Part shown: positions 54,338 to 62,831 of the stretch, piece by piece
Position numbering within the stretch: the first letter of the stretch is position 1
Layout of the letters: every line of letters starts with the position of its first letter
Origin: JAAELZ01 sp965209105
GTDB lineage: Bacteria; Pseudomonadota; Gammaproteobacteria; Arenicellales; Poriferihabitantaceae
Direction: 5' to 3'
Length of the DNA: 64,000 nt
Assembly (NCBI GenBank): GCA_965209105.1
Contig: CBDBQB010000033.1
Span: forward strand, 186,001 to 250,000
The notes under the pieces: generated by a model
What the model saw: the letters and a program-made list of their open reading frames with translations, nothing else
The model's database searches: none
What the model was told of the DNA's origin: nothing
Translations under genes and position numbers: made by a program

Positions 54338-56682
54338 AAATCACAACAGCAGCGCTTTTGTGGTTTGTCGTAACTTTGTATAGTGGTGTTGCTTTTGCAC
54401 AAACCCTTTCAAATTGTGATGATCCTTCCAGCAGCCAGCTAACCCGTGTTTACTACATTAATGGAACGGGTACTAAATACAAGGAAGATGCTGAAGAATT
54501 AGCTGCCGTTCTAGATGGTATCTTGCCGAACACATTTGATGTGGGTTTATCTTTCAACGCAGGAAGCAAGGTGCATTTCTATGTGGATGTTTTGGAAGCG
54601 TATCTTCAAAAACAAGCAGAAACGGATGCAGATGATCTTAGAGAATTCTGGACATGGATGAATAATGGGGAAAGGCCACCTGGATGGTTTTTGGAATTGA
54701 TTGTTGATAAGCTTTGGGGAGCCTCAGGGTCAGTAGCTACTGATATGGTTGAGAATCAATACCTAAGGGATCTTAAAGCAGGGAAAAAAGTAATCATTGT
54801 TGGTCATTCTCAAGGTTCACTACACGCTAATTTTGCTTACGAACACATTCGTCTAACTTATCCAGAATACATCGACAGTATTGGAATAGTGGCGATCGGT
54901 TCAGTAGCCAATGAAGTTAAAGGAGGTGGTCTGTATATTAACAACCCAAACGATAAAGTTATTTACGAACAGTTAGCGCCTATACTGGAAGAAAAAGGCT
55001 TTGATTATTTACCACCAAACCCTGCAAATAGACCATTTACATCTCCGCTTGATCCCGGAGGGCATTTCTTTGAGCCTACATACGTTGCTGGATTTACAGA
55101 TTATATTCAATACTATGTTAATTTGGTTGCAGAAAATTTGGACTTTCCTGTGAAGGCCGATATATGCAAACCTGGAGGCATAAGAACCGAAAGTATAAGT
55201 ACAAGCGCTATTACGTATAACAACGCCACACTGAAAGCCTATATCACTTCGGGCACAGATGTTGACTACTGGTTTATGGTCAAAGAAGGTTCTTCACCTG
55301 CGGCGTGTTCAACCACGGAGAGTGGATACGGTGGGGTTGGTGTCGTTAGTCAAGGGCAGTATGTTTACGACTCGTCTGACAATTACGTAACGCTATACCC
55401 AAATCGACGTTATTACTATCGTGCTTGTGCTAAAGATCAATCGGCAGATGTGCATGATGGTGTAATCTTAAATTTCCGTACAAAAAATCAAGTTGCTACG
55501 AATGTAGATACCTCAGTGAGCGATGTTCAGGCAACGACGGCTTACCTGAACGGAACTATCCATACAGGAAATAGCATAGACGCTTGGTTTACGGACGTGT
55601 TTACTTCTTCAGGTTCACCAAATTGTTCGTCAAGCCAAGATGGAATGGGGCCATACAATAGTGGAGATACATTTCCAAGGAAATACGTTCGTGACTTGCA
55701 ACCGGCAACAACATATTATTACCGCTTTTGCGGCAAAGGTTACGATGGCTTAAATCAGGAATTGGTCTCATTCACAACGGAATCTGTAACAACTGATGTC
55801 AATACGGGAGCTGTGGCATCACTAAGCTCAACCAGTGTGACATTGGAGGCTTATGTATACAGTGGGTACAATATCGATGTTTGGATGGCACGTTCCACCT
55901 CCGGTTCACCATCGTGCTATACCAGTGATCAAAATTTTAATGGCTACGGTGTTTATAGCACCGGTGATACGGCACAAAGAACATATTCAGTGAACCCTGA
56001 TACCCGCTACTACTATCGAGCATGTGGGAAAGGAAATGATGGGTCGGTAAACGAAAGCCCGACTGTTTATAATTTCAAGACGCCAAAGGATGGAAGCGGC
56101 TCTAGTACTGGCCTAGGTGTCATCACACACAGTGCATACGACAGAGGTCAAACACAAGCGACGTTGAAAGGCTTTGTGAGTGAAGGCAGTGATATCGGAA
56201 CCTATTTTTCTGTACAACAACAATCTGGTTTTGCTAACTGTAGTAATGGGAACGCCTATCTTTCAGGCACTTATGATGCCGGACAATACTTTTCTGGGGT
56301 TAAAACAGGTCTAGCGGCAGATACTACCTATTATTACCGTGCGTGCGGTAATAAGAATGGCAAGACCGTTTCAGGAGAAGGCAAATCATTTAGGACTCTA
56401 CCATATGTCCGCTGTGGTCAAACCTTTAGCGGGAGTTCTAGCGGCATGAGTATGACAGTTACTCCGGAGAGTAGATTCCGCACAGCACATCTTCAGTTTA
56501 ACGCTTTCCAGATTCCAGATCGTCTGGATATTTATAATGGTAGCCAGACACTTTCTACCGGAGGGTTAGTGTCAGGTATCCATCCATACCAGTTCGGAAT
56601 CAATGGGCGTTTTAGATTCGTGGTAACAGGAAACAGTGATCCTGCAACAAGATGGGATTTGACAGTAAATTGTTATGAATAA
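54334..56682 (+). CDS. Secreted lipase-like protein with fibronectin-like repeats
   Basis: 782 residues from the ATG at 54334. A signal peptide (LLWFVVTLYSGVAFAQ) is followed by an alpha/beta-hydrolase-like domain, with VYYINGTGTKYKEDAEELA and KVIIVGHSQGSLHANFAYEHI carrying a GxSxG nucleophile, to about residue 275. Four repeats of about 95-100 residues follow, each ending in a YYYRACGK/FCGK-like strand then F-x-T. A CUB-like beta domain of about 90 residues closes the chain, with Cys at both ends. Probably exported or surface-bound; the substrate is unknown. Confidence 0.75.
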   Translation: MKITTAALLWFVVTLYSGVAFAQTLSNCDDPSSSQLTRVYYINGTGTKYKEDAEELAAVLDGILPNTFDVGLSFNAGSKVHFYVDVLEAYLQKQAETDADDLREFWTWMNNGERPPGWFLELIVDKLWGASGSVATDMVENQYLRDLKAGKKVIIVGHSQGSLHANFAYEHIRLTYPEYIDSIGIVAIGSVANEVKGGGLYINNPNDKVIYEQLAPILEEKGFDYLPPNPANRPFTSPLDPGGHFFEPTYVAGFTDYIQYYVNLVAENLDFPVKADICKPGGIRTESISTSAITYNNATLKAYITSGTDVDYWFMVKEGSSPAACSTTESGYGGVGVVSQGQYVYDSSDNYVTLYPNRRYYYRACAKDQSADVHDGVILNFRTKNQVATNVDTSVSDVQATTAYLNGTIHTGNSIDAWFTDVFTSSGSPNCSSSQDGMGPYNSGDTFPRKYVRDLQPATTYYYRFCGKGYDGLNQELVSFTTESVTTDVNTGAVASLSSTSVTLEAYVYSGYNIDVWMARSTSGSPSCYTSDQNFNGYGVYSTGDTAQRTYSVNPDTRYYYRACGKGNDGSVNESPTVYNFKTPKDGSGSSTGLGVITHSAYDRGQTQATLKGFVSEGSDIGTYFSVQQQSGFANCSNGNAYLSGTYDAGQYFSGVKTGLAADTTYYYRACGNKNGKTVSGEGKSFRTLPYVRCGQTFSGSSSGMSMTVTPESRFRTAHLQFNAFQIPDRLDIYNGSQTLSTGGLVSGIHPYQFGINGRFRFVVTGNSDPATRWDLTVNCYE

Positions 56683-56834
56683 CTATTGTGATAATGGCAC
56701 CGTTTAGCATGAAATCAGAAACCTCATAAATCTTTATTTTTGACTTGGAAATAAAGGTCAACAACACGATGAACGGGGGGTTACACTGTAAATTTAGTTG
56801 TGTAAATGTTGCGTTAGATTCCAATCAAATCAGC

Positions 56835-57173
56835 CTATCGATTTTCTCTTTTAGTGACAGTTCGATCAGAAACCTTGTCGTATTTAGCCATCTTATTTTT
56901 AGTCCACCCGCGAAGGTAAACACGTTCGATGAAATGCCGTGAAGATTCATCAAATGGTTCAGGAATGGGACAGTAACCTATGAACTCTAAAATACGAGAA
57001 TAGTACTTAGCTTTGGGTGTTGTGGTATTTACTTCCCATGCTAGATAATTAGCTTGATTCACTTTAAGTTGATATGAGGCTTGGAGAACCGATAATCCTT
57101 TAGACAGTCTAGCCTTCAATATATGCGAGCCTAATTTGTGTGGTAACTGATCTGGATTTGCTTTGGGGATCAA
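56835..57173 (-). pseudogene. 5'-truncated XRE-type helix-turn-helix protein
   Basis: The frame contains LPHKLGSHILKARLSKGLSVLQASYQLKVNQANYLAWE and ILEFIGYCPIPEP, a DNA-binding XRE fold seen in small phage- or island-borne regulators, then a second partial copy ending KRENR. The frame continues upstream to 57245, but those codons lie inside the IS30-like element in another frame, so the original 5' end was lost. Confidence 0.6.
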
Positions 57174-57433
57174 GGGGTCAGCCAACTTGATTTGGCGAAC
57201 GGCCAATGATTCGAGCGATCTTGCGCACGCTAAACTTAGCTGCATGTTGAAAAGCTATGCAATAACGTTCTTTTGGTGTTAAATGATGATAGGGCATCTT
57301 TAGGTCTCCGATAATTGATGTTGTCGAAAACTTAAATTAGCAGATTTCCTATCGATGCCCTACCTATAAATCTTAGTGTTGCACTTTGGACGTGAATTCA
57401 CCAACATATTCAATTATCAAGCTGGCTGACCCC
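57174..57433 (-). mobile_element. 260-bp IS30-derived MITE-like element
   Basis: The ends carry inverted copies of GGGGTCAGCC-x-CTTGAT-type sequence (57174-57191 and 57416-57433, 17 of 18 match). Inside, on the minus strand from 57297, the first forty codons read MPYHHLTPKERYCIAFQHAA...IGRSPNQVG then stop, which is the N-terminus of an IS30-family transposase. It is thus an internally deleted, non-autonomous derivative. The right-hand repeat as read here lies directly against the truncated XRE gene. Confidence 0.7.
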
Positions 57434-57502
57434 ATGAATTCTTCATGAATTCTTCGATAAAAGAGCCAATGGTGTTTCTTCCAGCCCTGCTGTATTTGAT
57501 TT

Positions 57503-58201
57503 TTGACTAAACAAGTGACGGAAAAAATTCTCGAAAAGATTCGTTCGATTCCAGCTTTAGACTGGCGTCATCAAATTGACGTTGGATCTGGCGTTATAAC
57601 CCCTGGAAGGGAGGATTCTGCTGGTGACTTGAAACGACTTCATTTAGATACGGATTTATCCGGTAAATCAGTGCTAGATATTGGTTGTTCGGATGGTTAT
57701 TTCTCTTTTGTTTGTGAACGACGAGGAGCGCAGGTTACTGCAATCGATAATTTTACGTCTTCACCTATTCATGGTGGGATACACGGATTTAAAATTGCAG
57801 CCGAACTATTGGATAGCAAGGCGAAATTTATCAATATGTCTGCTTATGATATTGATTCTATTGAGGGGAATTTTGATACCATCCTTTTCCTAAATGTCTT
57901 ATATCATCTGCGCCACCCTGCGTTAGCGATCGACAAAATTTATTCAAAACTAACCTTCGGTGGAAAGCTGTATCTTAAAACCTATTTCCATCAGGATATT
58001 CGTTTTCGATCAGTTGGGTTTGACCTTAAAAGAGCGCCATTTGCTCGGTTTTATGAGAACAATGAACTTAATGACGACCCGTCAAATTGGTGGGGCTTGA
58101 ATCGCCGATGTATTGAAGCTTTGCTTAGAAGCGCAGGATTTAAACAGATTAAAAAGACTGCGCGTTATAGGGATAGAATTTATTACTGTGCGGTCAAGTG
58201 A
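57503..58201 (+). CDS. SAM-dependent methyltransferase, CmoB-like
   Basis: A class I methyltransferase of 232 residues. SAM motif SVLDIGCSDGYFSFVCERRGAQVTAIDN (about 55-80), then FDTILFLNVLYHLRHPALAIDKI and GGKLYLKTYFHQD, with the late NWWGLNRRCIEALLRSAGF seen in CmoB and relatives. CmoB is longer at the N-terminus. Start codons are poor (TTG at 57503, GTG at 57515) and no ribosome-binding site is evident, so the 5' end may be lost to the neighbouring IS debris. Substrate unknown. Confidence 0.75.
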   Translation: MTKQVTEKILEKIRSIPALDWRHQIDVGSGVITPGREDSAGDLKRLHLDTDLSGKSVLDIGCSDGYFSFVCERRGAQVTAIDNFTSSPIHGGIHGFKIAAELLDSKAKFINMSAYDIDSIEGNFDTILFLNVLYHLRHPALAIDKIYSKLTFGGKLYLKTYFHQDIRFRSVGFDLKRAPFARFYENNELNDDPSNWWGLNRRCIEALLRSAGFKQIKKTARYRDRIYYCAVK

Positions 58202-58399
58202 CGCGTACTCGATTCGCAATGGATGTTATCTCCTGCAATACAGATAATGGTGATTGGATTAACTTTCTTTAGGCGCAAAAGCCTTGTTATATTCCAAACG
58301 GATTACAGTTTGAATTGCGACCATTGGCGTTTTAGTCCATTGGTCGTTGATTAAAGAACAGGCAATCATAAAAATTTAAGTTATTGATATATAAAGAAA

Positions 58400-58476
58400 T
58401 GGTGGGCCCGGAAGGACTTGAACCTTCGACCAATGGATTATGAGTCCACTGCTCTAACCAGCTGAGCTACAGGCCC
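58400..58476 (-). tRNA. tRNA with anticodon CAT (probably tRNA-Ile2)
   Basis: 77 nt with encoded CCA. Acceptor GGGCCTG, D-arm AGCTCAGCTGGTTAGAGC, anticodon loop CTCATAA (CAT) and T-arm AGGTTCAAGTCCT. CAT can be tRNA-Met or lysidine-modified tRNA-Ile. Position next to rpoD, as for ileX in E. coli, and the variable-loop TTGGTC favour the isoleucine tRNA. Confidence 0.93.
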
Positions 58477-58576
58477 GTATTGATGCTGCTAGGCGAGCGG
58501 TACTTATATACCGTGCCAGCTTGGGGAGCCGAGATGTTACCGCAGACGGGTGTCTGTGGTAAACCGGATTAAGCGC

Positions 58577-59212
58577 TTACTCTAAAAAGTTTTTCAGTAA
58601 TTCAGATCGGCTGGGGTGACGCAGTTTTCGCAGTGCTTTGGCTTCGATTTGTCGAATGCGCTCACGCGTGACATCAAACTGTTTGCCGACTTCTTCTAGC
58701 GTGTGATCGGTATTCATATTGATACCAAAACGCATTTGTAACACCTTTGCTTCTCTTTCGGTCAGCGTGTCTAGAATTTCTTTGGTGGCATCACGTAGGC
58801 CAATGTTGGTGGCGAACTCATCGGTGGCGGTGATATTTTTGTCTTCGATAAAATCGCCCAGATGCGAATCGTCGTCATCGCCAACGGGCGTTTCCATGGA
58901 AATCGGTTCTTTGGCGATCTTCAAAACTTTACGCACTTTATCTTCGGGCATCTCCATCAGTTCAGCAAGCTCTTCAGGCGTCGCTTCGCGGCCTTTTTCT
59001 TGCATGATCTGACGAGACATTCGATTAAGCTTGTTGATCGTTTCGATCATGTGCACCGGAATTCTGATCGTGCGGGCTTGATCCGCAATGGATCGAGTGA
59101 TTGCTTGGCGAATCCACCATGTTGCATAGGTCGAAAACTTATAGCCCCGACGATATTCAAATTTATCAACGGCTTTCATCAGGCCGATATTGCCTTCCTG
59201 AATTAAATCCAA
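58577..59212 (-). pseudogene. rpoD: 3' half of rpoD (sigma-70), 5' end missing
   Basis: The frame begins abruptly at LDLIQEGNIGLMKAVDKFEYRRGYK and continues through regions 2.3-2.4, 3 and 4.2 to the normal end (VGKQFDVTRERIRQIEAKALRKLRHPSRSELLKNFLE). About 400 N-terminal residues of a usual 610 are absent. Upstream at 59213 the frame changes to unrelated sequence with stops (Pro instead of the conserved Phe before LDLIQ), just before an IS1111-type element. The missing half is not beyond that element. The core promoter-recognition residues are intact, so this is a recent truncation or an assembly join. Confidence 0.88.
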
Positions 59213-59227
59213 TGGATCAAGGGGTCA

Positions 59228-59545
59228 TATATGAACCCGCCTGTCAAATCAAGCACGATTGAGCTTTTAAAATAGATCATATTATTTGTTTTGTTCTAAC
59301 TTTTCTAACCTTAATTTGAACAGTGTCATGGGATGCAAATGAGCAGTCGTATATTCGGCTTCTGTTTGGAATGTGAGCGCTGCTCCATTCCGAGCCATTA
59401 TGGAAACCGCACCCAAGCACCTCATCAGCCAGACAGCGTTTGATCGCTAGACCCCTTTCAGGTTCAGCTTGGGTCGGTTAATCTGTCATGCCATAGTCTT
59501 TCGCTTCAAGGGTAGGAGTTAGATGGTCAGTTTAGTAGATTTGTT
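59228..59545 (-). ncRNA. Candidate bridge RNA of the IS1111-type element
   Basis: 318 nt after the transposase stop, without a gene. A strong hairpin lies at 59368-59391 (10 bp with one bulge, 3-nt loop). Reading with the transposase, CAAGCTG (59471-59465) and then AAGGGGTC (59457-59450) match the left and right target halves. Further on, ATATA (59354-59350) and then CATCCCAT (59335-59328) match the two element ends. This order is that described for bridge RNAs, which IS1111 elements carry at the 3' side. Function is inferred. Confidence 0.5.
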
Positions 59546-60571
59546 TTAGGTAGTTGATGCTTGATACTCTGTTTGATGGACAGTCAATGCCCAGCATATG
59601 CGAGCTAGTTTGTTGGCCAGTGCAACGGTCGCAATTTGCGTGCATTTCTTTTGCTTAAGGTTGTAAGCCCAGCGGTTAAGTTTGTCTGGTTTGTTCTTTG
59701 AATGATTGAGCGCGGCCAGTGCACCCTGCACCAAAAGCATACGGGTGCGTCTATCCCCCCGTTTACTGATGCCTTTGAGTGTCGTTTTTCCTCCGGTACT
59801 GTACTGCCTCGGCACTAAGCCAAGAAAGGCGGCGAATTCACGGCCGTTGTTAAATTGATGGGCATCACCCAGCATGCTAATGACTGCGGTGGCGACCATT
59901 GGTCCCACCCCTGGAATAGTCATCAGGCGCTGACAGTGGTGGTTTTGTTTGCTAACGGTATTGATACGCTCTTTGATAGCATCAACACGCTTATCTAACT
60001 CAATCAACTCTTGATAAAGCTCATTGAAACACAAGCGTGCGTCCATGCTTAGTTCGTTTTCTGCATCTTCCAATATTGCGGGTAGGCTTTTGCGTAATAA
60101 GGCACTGCCTTGAGGTAGAGATAGACCATACTCCGCCAGCAACCCTCTTGTTTGGTTACTCAATGCGGTGCGCTGAGTAGTGAGCCTTTCAGCCACTCTA
60201 TGCATGAGTTGAATGTCTTGATGTTCTGGCGTTTTAGGCGTAACAAAGCGCATGCTAGGCCGGGAAGCGGCTTCACATAAAGCCTCTGCGTCCGTTGCGT
60301 CATTTTTGTTGGTCTTGACGTAGGGGCGGACATAAGCAGGATGGATAAGCTTAACGCTATGCCCTTGAGCTGAAAATACTCGTGCCCAGTAGTTCGACGT
60401 GGCGCAGGCTTCCAAAATAACTTCGCAAGGTTTTTGGTTGGCCATCAGTATGGTTAACTTAGCGCGCTTTACGGTTTTGTTGGAGATTACTTTTCCTGCT
60501 GCATTAGTGGCACAAACTTGAAAGATGTTTTTTGCTAGGTCAATACCAATTCGGGTAATATCTTGTTTCAT
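59546..60571 (-). CDS. IS110/IS1111-family transposase (DEDD recombinase)
   Basis: 341 residues from the ATG at 60571, which has a GGAG site upstream (the frame is open to 60613). The N-terminal RuvC-like DEDD domain (ITRIGIDLAKNIFQVCATN, VILEACATSNYWARVF, KTNKNDATDAEALCEAA) is followed by a coiled coil and the C-terminal Tnp_20 domain (LMTIPGVGPMVATAVISMLGD, FAAFLGLVPRQYSTGGKTTLKGISKRGDRRTRMLLVQGA) with the catalytic Ser in the TGGK region. Intact, so the element may be mobile. Confidence 0.95.
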   Translation of the reverse strand: MKQDITRIGIDLAKNIFQVCATNAAGKVISNKTVKRAKLTILMANQKPCEVILEACATSNYWARVFSAQGHSVKLIHPAYVRPYVKTNKNDATDAEALCEAASRPSMRFVTPKTPEHQDIQLMHRVAERLTTQRTALSNQTRGLLAEYGLSLPQGSALLRKSLPAILEDAENELSMDARLCFNELYQELIELDKRVDAIKERINTVSKQNHHCQRLMTIPGVGPMVATAVISMLGDAHQFNNGREFAAFLGLVPRQYSTGGKTTLKGISKRGDRRTRMLLVQGALAALNHSKNKPDKLNRWAYNLKQKKCTQIATVALANKLARICWALTVHQTEYQASTT

Positions 60572-60713
60572 GAACTCGCTCCTCTGATTGAATGTTGATA
60601 AACGCCTAATCATGGCACATTGCGATGCCGATAACGGAGCGGGTTCATCCCATCAGCCAGCTTGATTCGCCTGCCTTAGTGACTTAACGCTGTTCATTCA
60701 GATGCTAGGCCAA

Positions 60714-61172
60714 TTACTTCGCACCAATCACGGCGTGTTCCCAGCTGGATTCTCCACGAAGGGGGTTCAATAGTTTGATCCTGAGATTGATCTGCGTGTC
60801 CCTCGCTTGTCCGGGTGGGATGCGTATTTTGACCAGGTGATCTTCCTCGCCGATGGTCAGGCACTCACTTCGATCAGCATTGCAGTCAGATAAAGTCGAC
60901 CGAATGACCGCGCTTTGGAGCACTTGGCTGGCGTGTTTGTTATTGATTCGTGTGTTCAGTACAAAGCCGTTGGCGTAGCCTTGGGATATTTTGGATTGCT
61001 CAAGGCTGATGTCTTTGAGTAGTCCAGTGTCAGCGCTATCTTTTGGACTTAGAAAGTAAAATAGTCCTGCGGTGAGGAGTATCGCGCCCAAGCTTAACAA
61101 GGAGATTTTTAAATCGCGATAAGCGATTGCGATGAGGCAAAGGATGATAATGATTATTGCGGCGATTTGCAT
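60714..61172 (-). CDS. Small membrane-anchored protein of unknown function
   Basis: 152 residues. Two hydrophobic helices (AAIIIIILCLIAIAY, LLSLGAILLTAGLFYFL) are followed by an extracytoplasmic beta-rich domain with a C-x6-C pair. No family recognised. It follows the glutamate-synthase-like gene with a 1-nt gap, so they are co-transcribed. It ends just beside the IS1111-type element. Confidence 0.7.
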   Translation of the reverse strand: MQIAAIIIIILCLIAIAYRDLKISLLSLGAILLTAGLFYFLSPKDSADTGLLKDISLEQSKISQGYANGFVLNTRINNKHASQVLQSAVIRSTLSDCNADRSECLTIGEEDHLVKIRIPPGQARDTQINLRIKLLNPLRGESSWEHAVIGAK

Positions 61173-61173
61173 A

Positions 61174-62733
61174 TTAGTTTGGGCTCGTATCCTCGGCGGC
61201 GCGCGCTAGGCGTTCCGCCATGGTGTGTCGGTTTAGGTGAAAGTTCGGGTAAGGATACAAGCTGGTGAGCTCAGTTGAAAGCCCGTCATTCCCCATCATC
61301 CGCGCATTTTTCCGGGATAATGCGCGCGGTTCTTTGAGGCCTACCGAATGAGAAATCACTCCGATCTCATACACCATTTGCATAATATAACGTGCCACGC
61401 GCTCAGATTTTTTGGTCACATCAAGCCCGCGTTGCAGCTTTTTGTCATGGGTGGTGACACCCGTCGGACAGGTATTTTTATTACATTGCATGGCCTGTAT
61501 GCAGCCCAATGCCATCATTGATCCGCGTGCTGAAACGACAAAATCTGCACCGGTACAAAGCGCCCAAGCGACTTCTGGTGGATTAATTAATTTGCCGCTT
61601 GCGACGACCTTTACGCGTTGTTTTAAACCATATCGAATCAGCTCATTGACCAAGAAGGGCAAGCTCTCGCGTAGGGGCAGGCCAACTGTGTCCATCAGGG
61701 ACATGGGCGCCGCGCCAGTTCCACCATCGCCACCATCGACGACGAAAAAGTCTGGCGCATATTCATGCCCCTGCTTCTGAATTTTTTGAAAAAGTCGCGT
61801 GATCCACAAGTTTCCGCCCAATACTGCCTTTAGCCCGACGGGTTTGCCTGTAATCTGACGAATTCGATGAATCATTTCCAAAAGCGTATCGTCATCGCTG
61901 ACCTCAACATGTCGATTGGGGCTGATCGAATCTTCACCTTGGGGGATACCGCGAATCTCAGCGATTTCTTTGGTGACTTTAATGCCGGGTAATATGCCGC
62001 CCTTCCCAGGTTTTGCGCCTTGGCTGATTTTAATCTCGAACATACGGATTTGTTCGATGTCTGCCAGTTCTTTCAAACGCGATTCGCTTAGCTGACCATT
62101 CTCATCACGCACGCCATATTTTGCCGTGCCGATTTGGAAGACCAGATCGCAGCCTCCTTCAAGGTGATAGTCTGACAAGCCACCTTCCCCTGTGTTTAGC
62201 CATGCCCCTGCTTTGGCTGCGCCTTTCGACAATGCGCGAACCGCAGGTTTGGAAATTGCGCCATAACTCATGCCCGAAATATTGAACAAGGAATGCGTAT
62301 GATAGGGTTGCTCGCAAAAGTGCTCGCCGATAATCAGTTCGCCGGGCTTGACCGCATCTTGATCGAGCGTCGGGTAGGCCGTGTTCTCGAATAGGATCGT
62401 TCCTGAGGCATAAATATTTCGGGTTGAGCCGAAGGCCACCGTATTGTCGACGCCTTTCGCTGCGCGATAAACCCATGAGCGTTCCGCGCGATTAAAAGGC
62501 ATTTCCTCGCGATCTTGCGCGAAAAAATATTGCCTGAAGAATTCGCCTAAATGCTCAAATAAATATCGAAACCGTCCAACAATCGGATAATTTTTCCGAA
62601 TGGTATTTTCAGTCTGCGTGATATCACGCAGATACATGACGATTACTGAGACCAGTAATACACCGAGTAAAAAGATGAGCAGCAGCGCAAAAATTTGCAT
62701 GCTCGCAACAATGAAGTCACCAATGGCCGACAT
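61174..62733 (-). CDS. FMN glutamate-synthase-family membrane protein
   Basis: About 519 residues. One N-terminal membrane helix (IFALLLIFLLGVLLVSVIVMYL) precedes the glutamate synthase FMN/Fe-S domain: NISGMSYGAISKPAVRALSKGA, NTGEGGLSDYHLEGG, KISQGAKPGKGGILPGIKV, VDGGDGGTGAAPMSLMDTVG and MQCNKNTCPTGVTTHD with cluster cysteines. No amidotransferase part, so it is not classic GltB. A relative fused to a Rieske domain lies at 43352-44971. ATG at 62733 is preferred over an upstream TTG. Confidence 0.88.
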   Translation of the reverse strand: MSAIGDFIVASMQIFALLLIFLLGVLLVSVIVMYLRDITQTENTIRKNYPIVGRFRYLFEHLGEFFRQYFFAQDREEMPFNRAERSWVYRAAKGVDNTVAFGSTRNIYASGTILFENTAYPTLDQDAVKPGELIIGEHFCEQPYHTHSLFNISGMSYGAISKPAVRALSKGAAKAGAWLNTGEGGLSDYHLEGGCDLVFQIGTAKYGVRDENGQLSESRLKELADIEQIRMFEIKISQGAKPGKGGILPGIKVTKEIAEIRGIPQGEDSISPNRHVEVSDDDTLLEMIHRIRQITGKPVGLKAVLGGNLWITRLFQKIQKQGHEYAPDFFVVDGGDGGTGAAPMSLMDTVGLPLRESLPFLVNELIRYGLKQRVKVVASGKLINPPEVAWALCTGADFVVSARGSMMALGCIQAMQCNKNTCPTGVTTHDKKLQRGLDVTKKSERVARYIMQMVYEIGVISHSVGLKEPRALSRKNARMMGNDGLSTELTSLYPYPNFHLNRHTMAERLARAAEDTSPN

Positions 62734-62831
62734 GGGTAATCTCAAATAGCGTAAGAGCGACTCATTCTAAAGGATCGTATCCAAAGAGTGAATGATTATG
62801 TGAACCGAAGGAGGCCGCCCTTGATCGAACT

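Larger units (their letters stand above)
59225..60655 (-). mobile_element. IS1111/IS110-type insertion sequence
   Basis: About 1.43 kb with one transposase gene. Subterminal inverted repeats ATGAACCCGC (59231-59240) and GCGGGTTCAT (60639-60648) are perfect over 10 nt, a feature of the IS1111 subgroup. TCA occurs at both borders (59225-59227, 60653-60655), so that trinucleotide may be the crossover core. Joining the flanks gives a sequence matching the IS30-type end at 57167-57192 (GGATCAAGGGGTCAGCCA, then CTTGATT), so the element probably landed in such an end. Confidence 0.88.

Noticed and set aside
58202..58399. Terminator-like inverted repeat near 58318-58350
   Set aside because: The arms pair imperfectly and no T-run follows.
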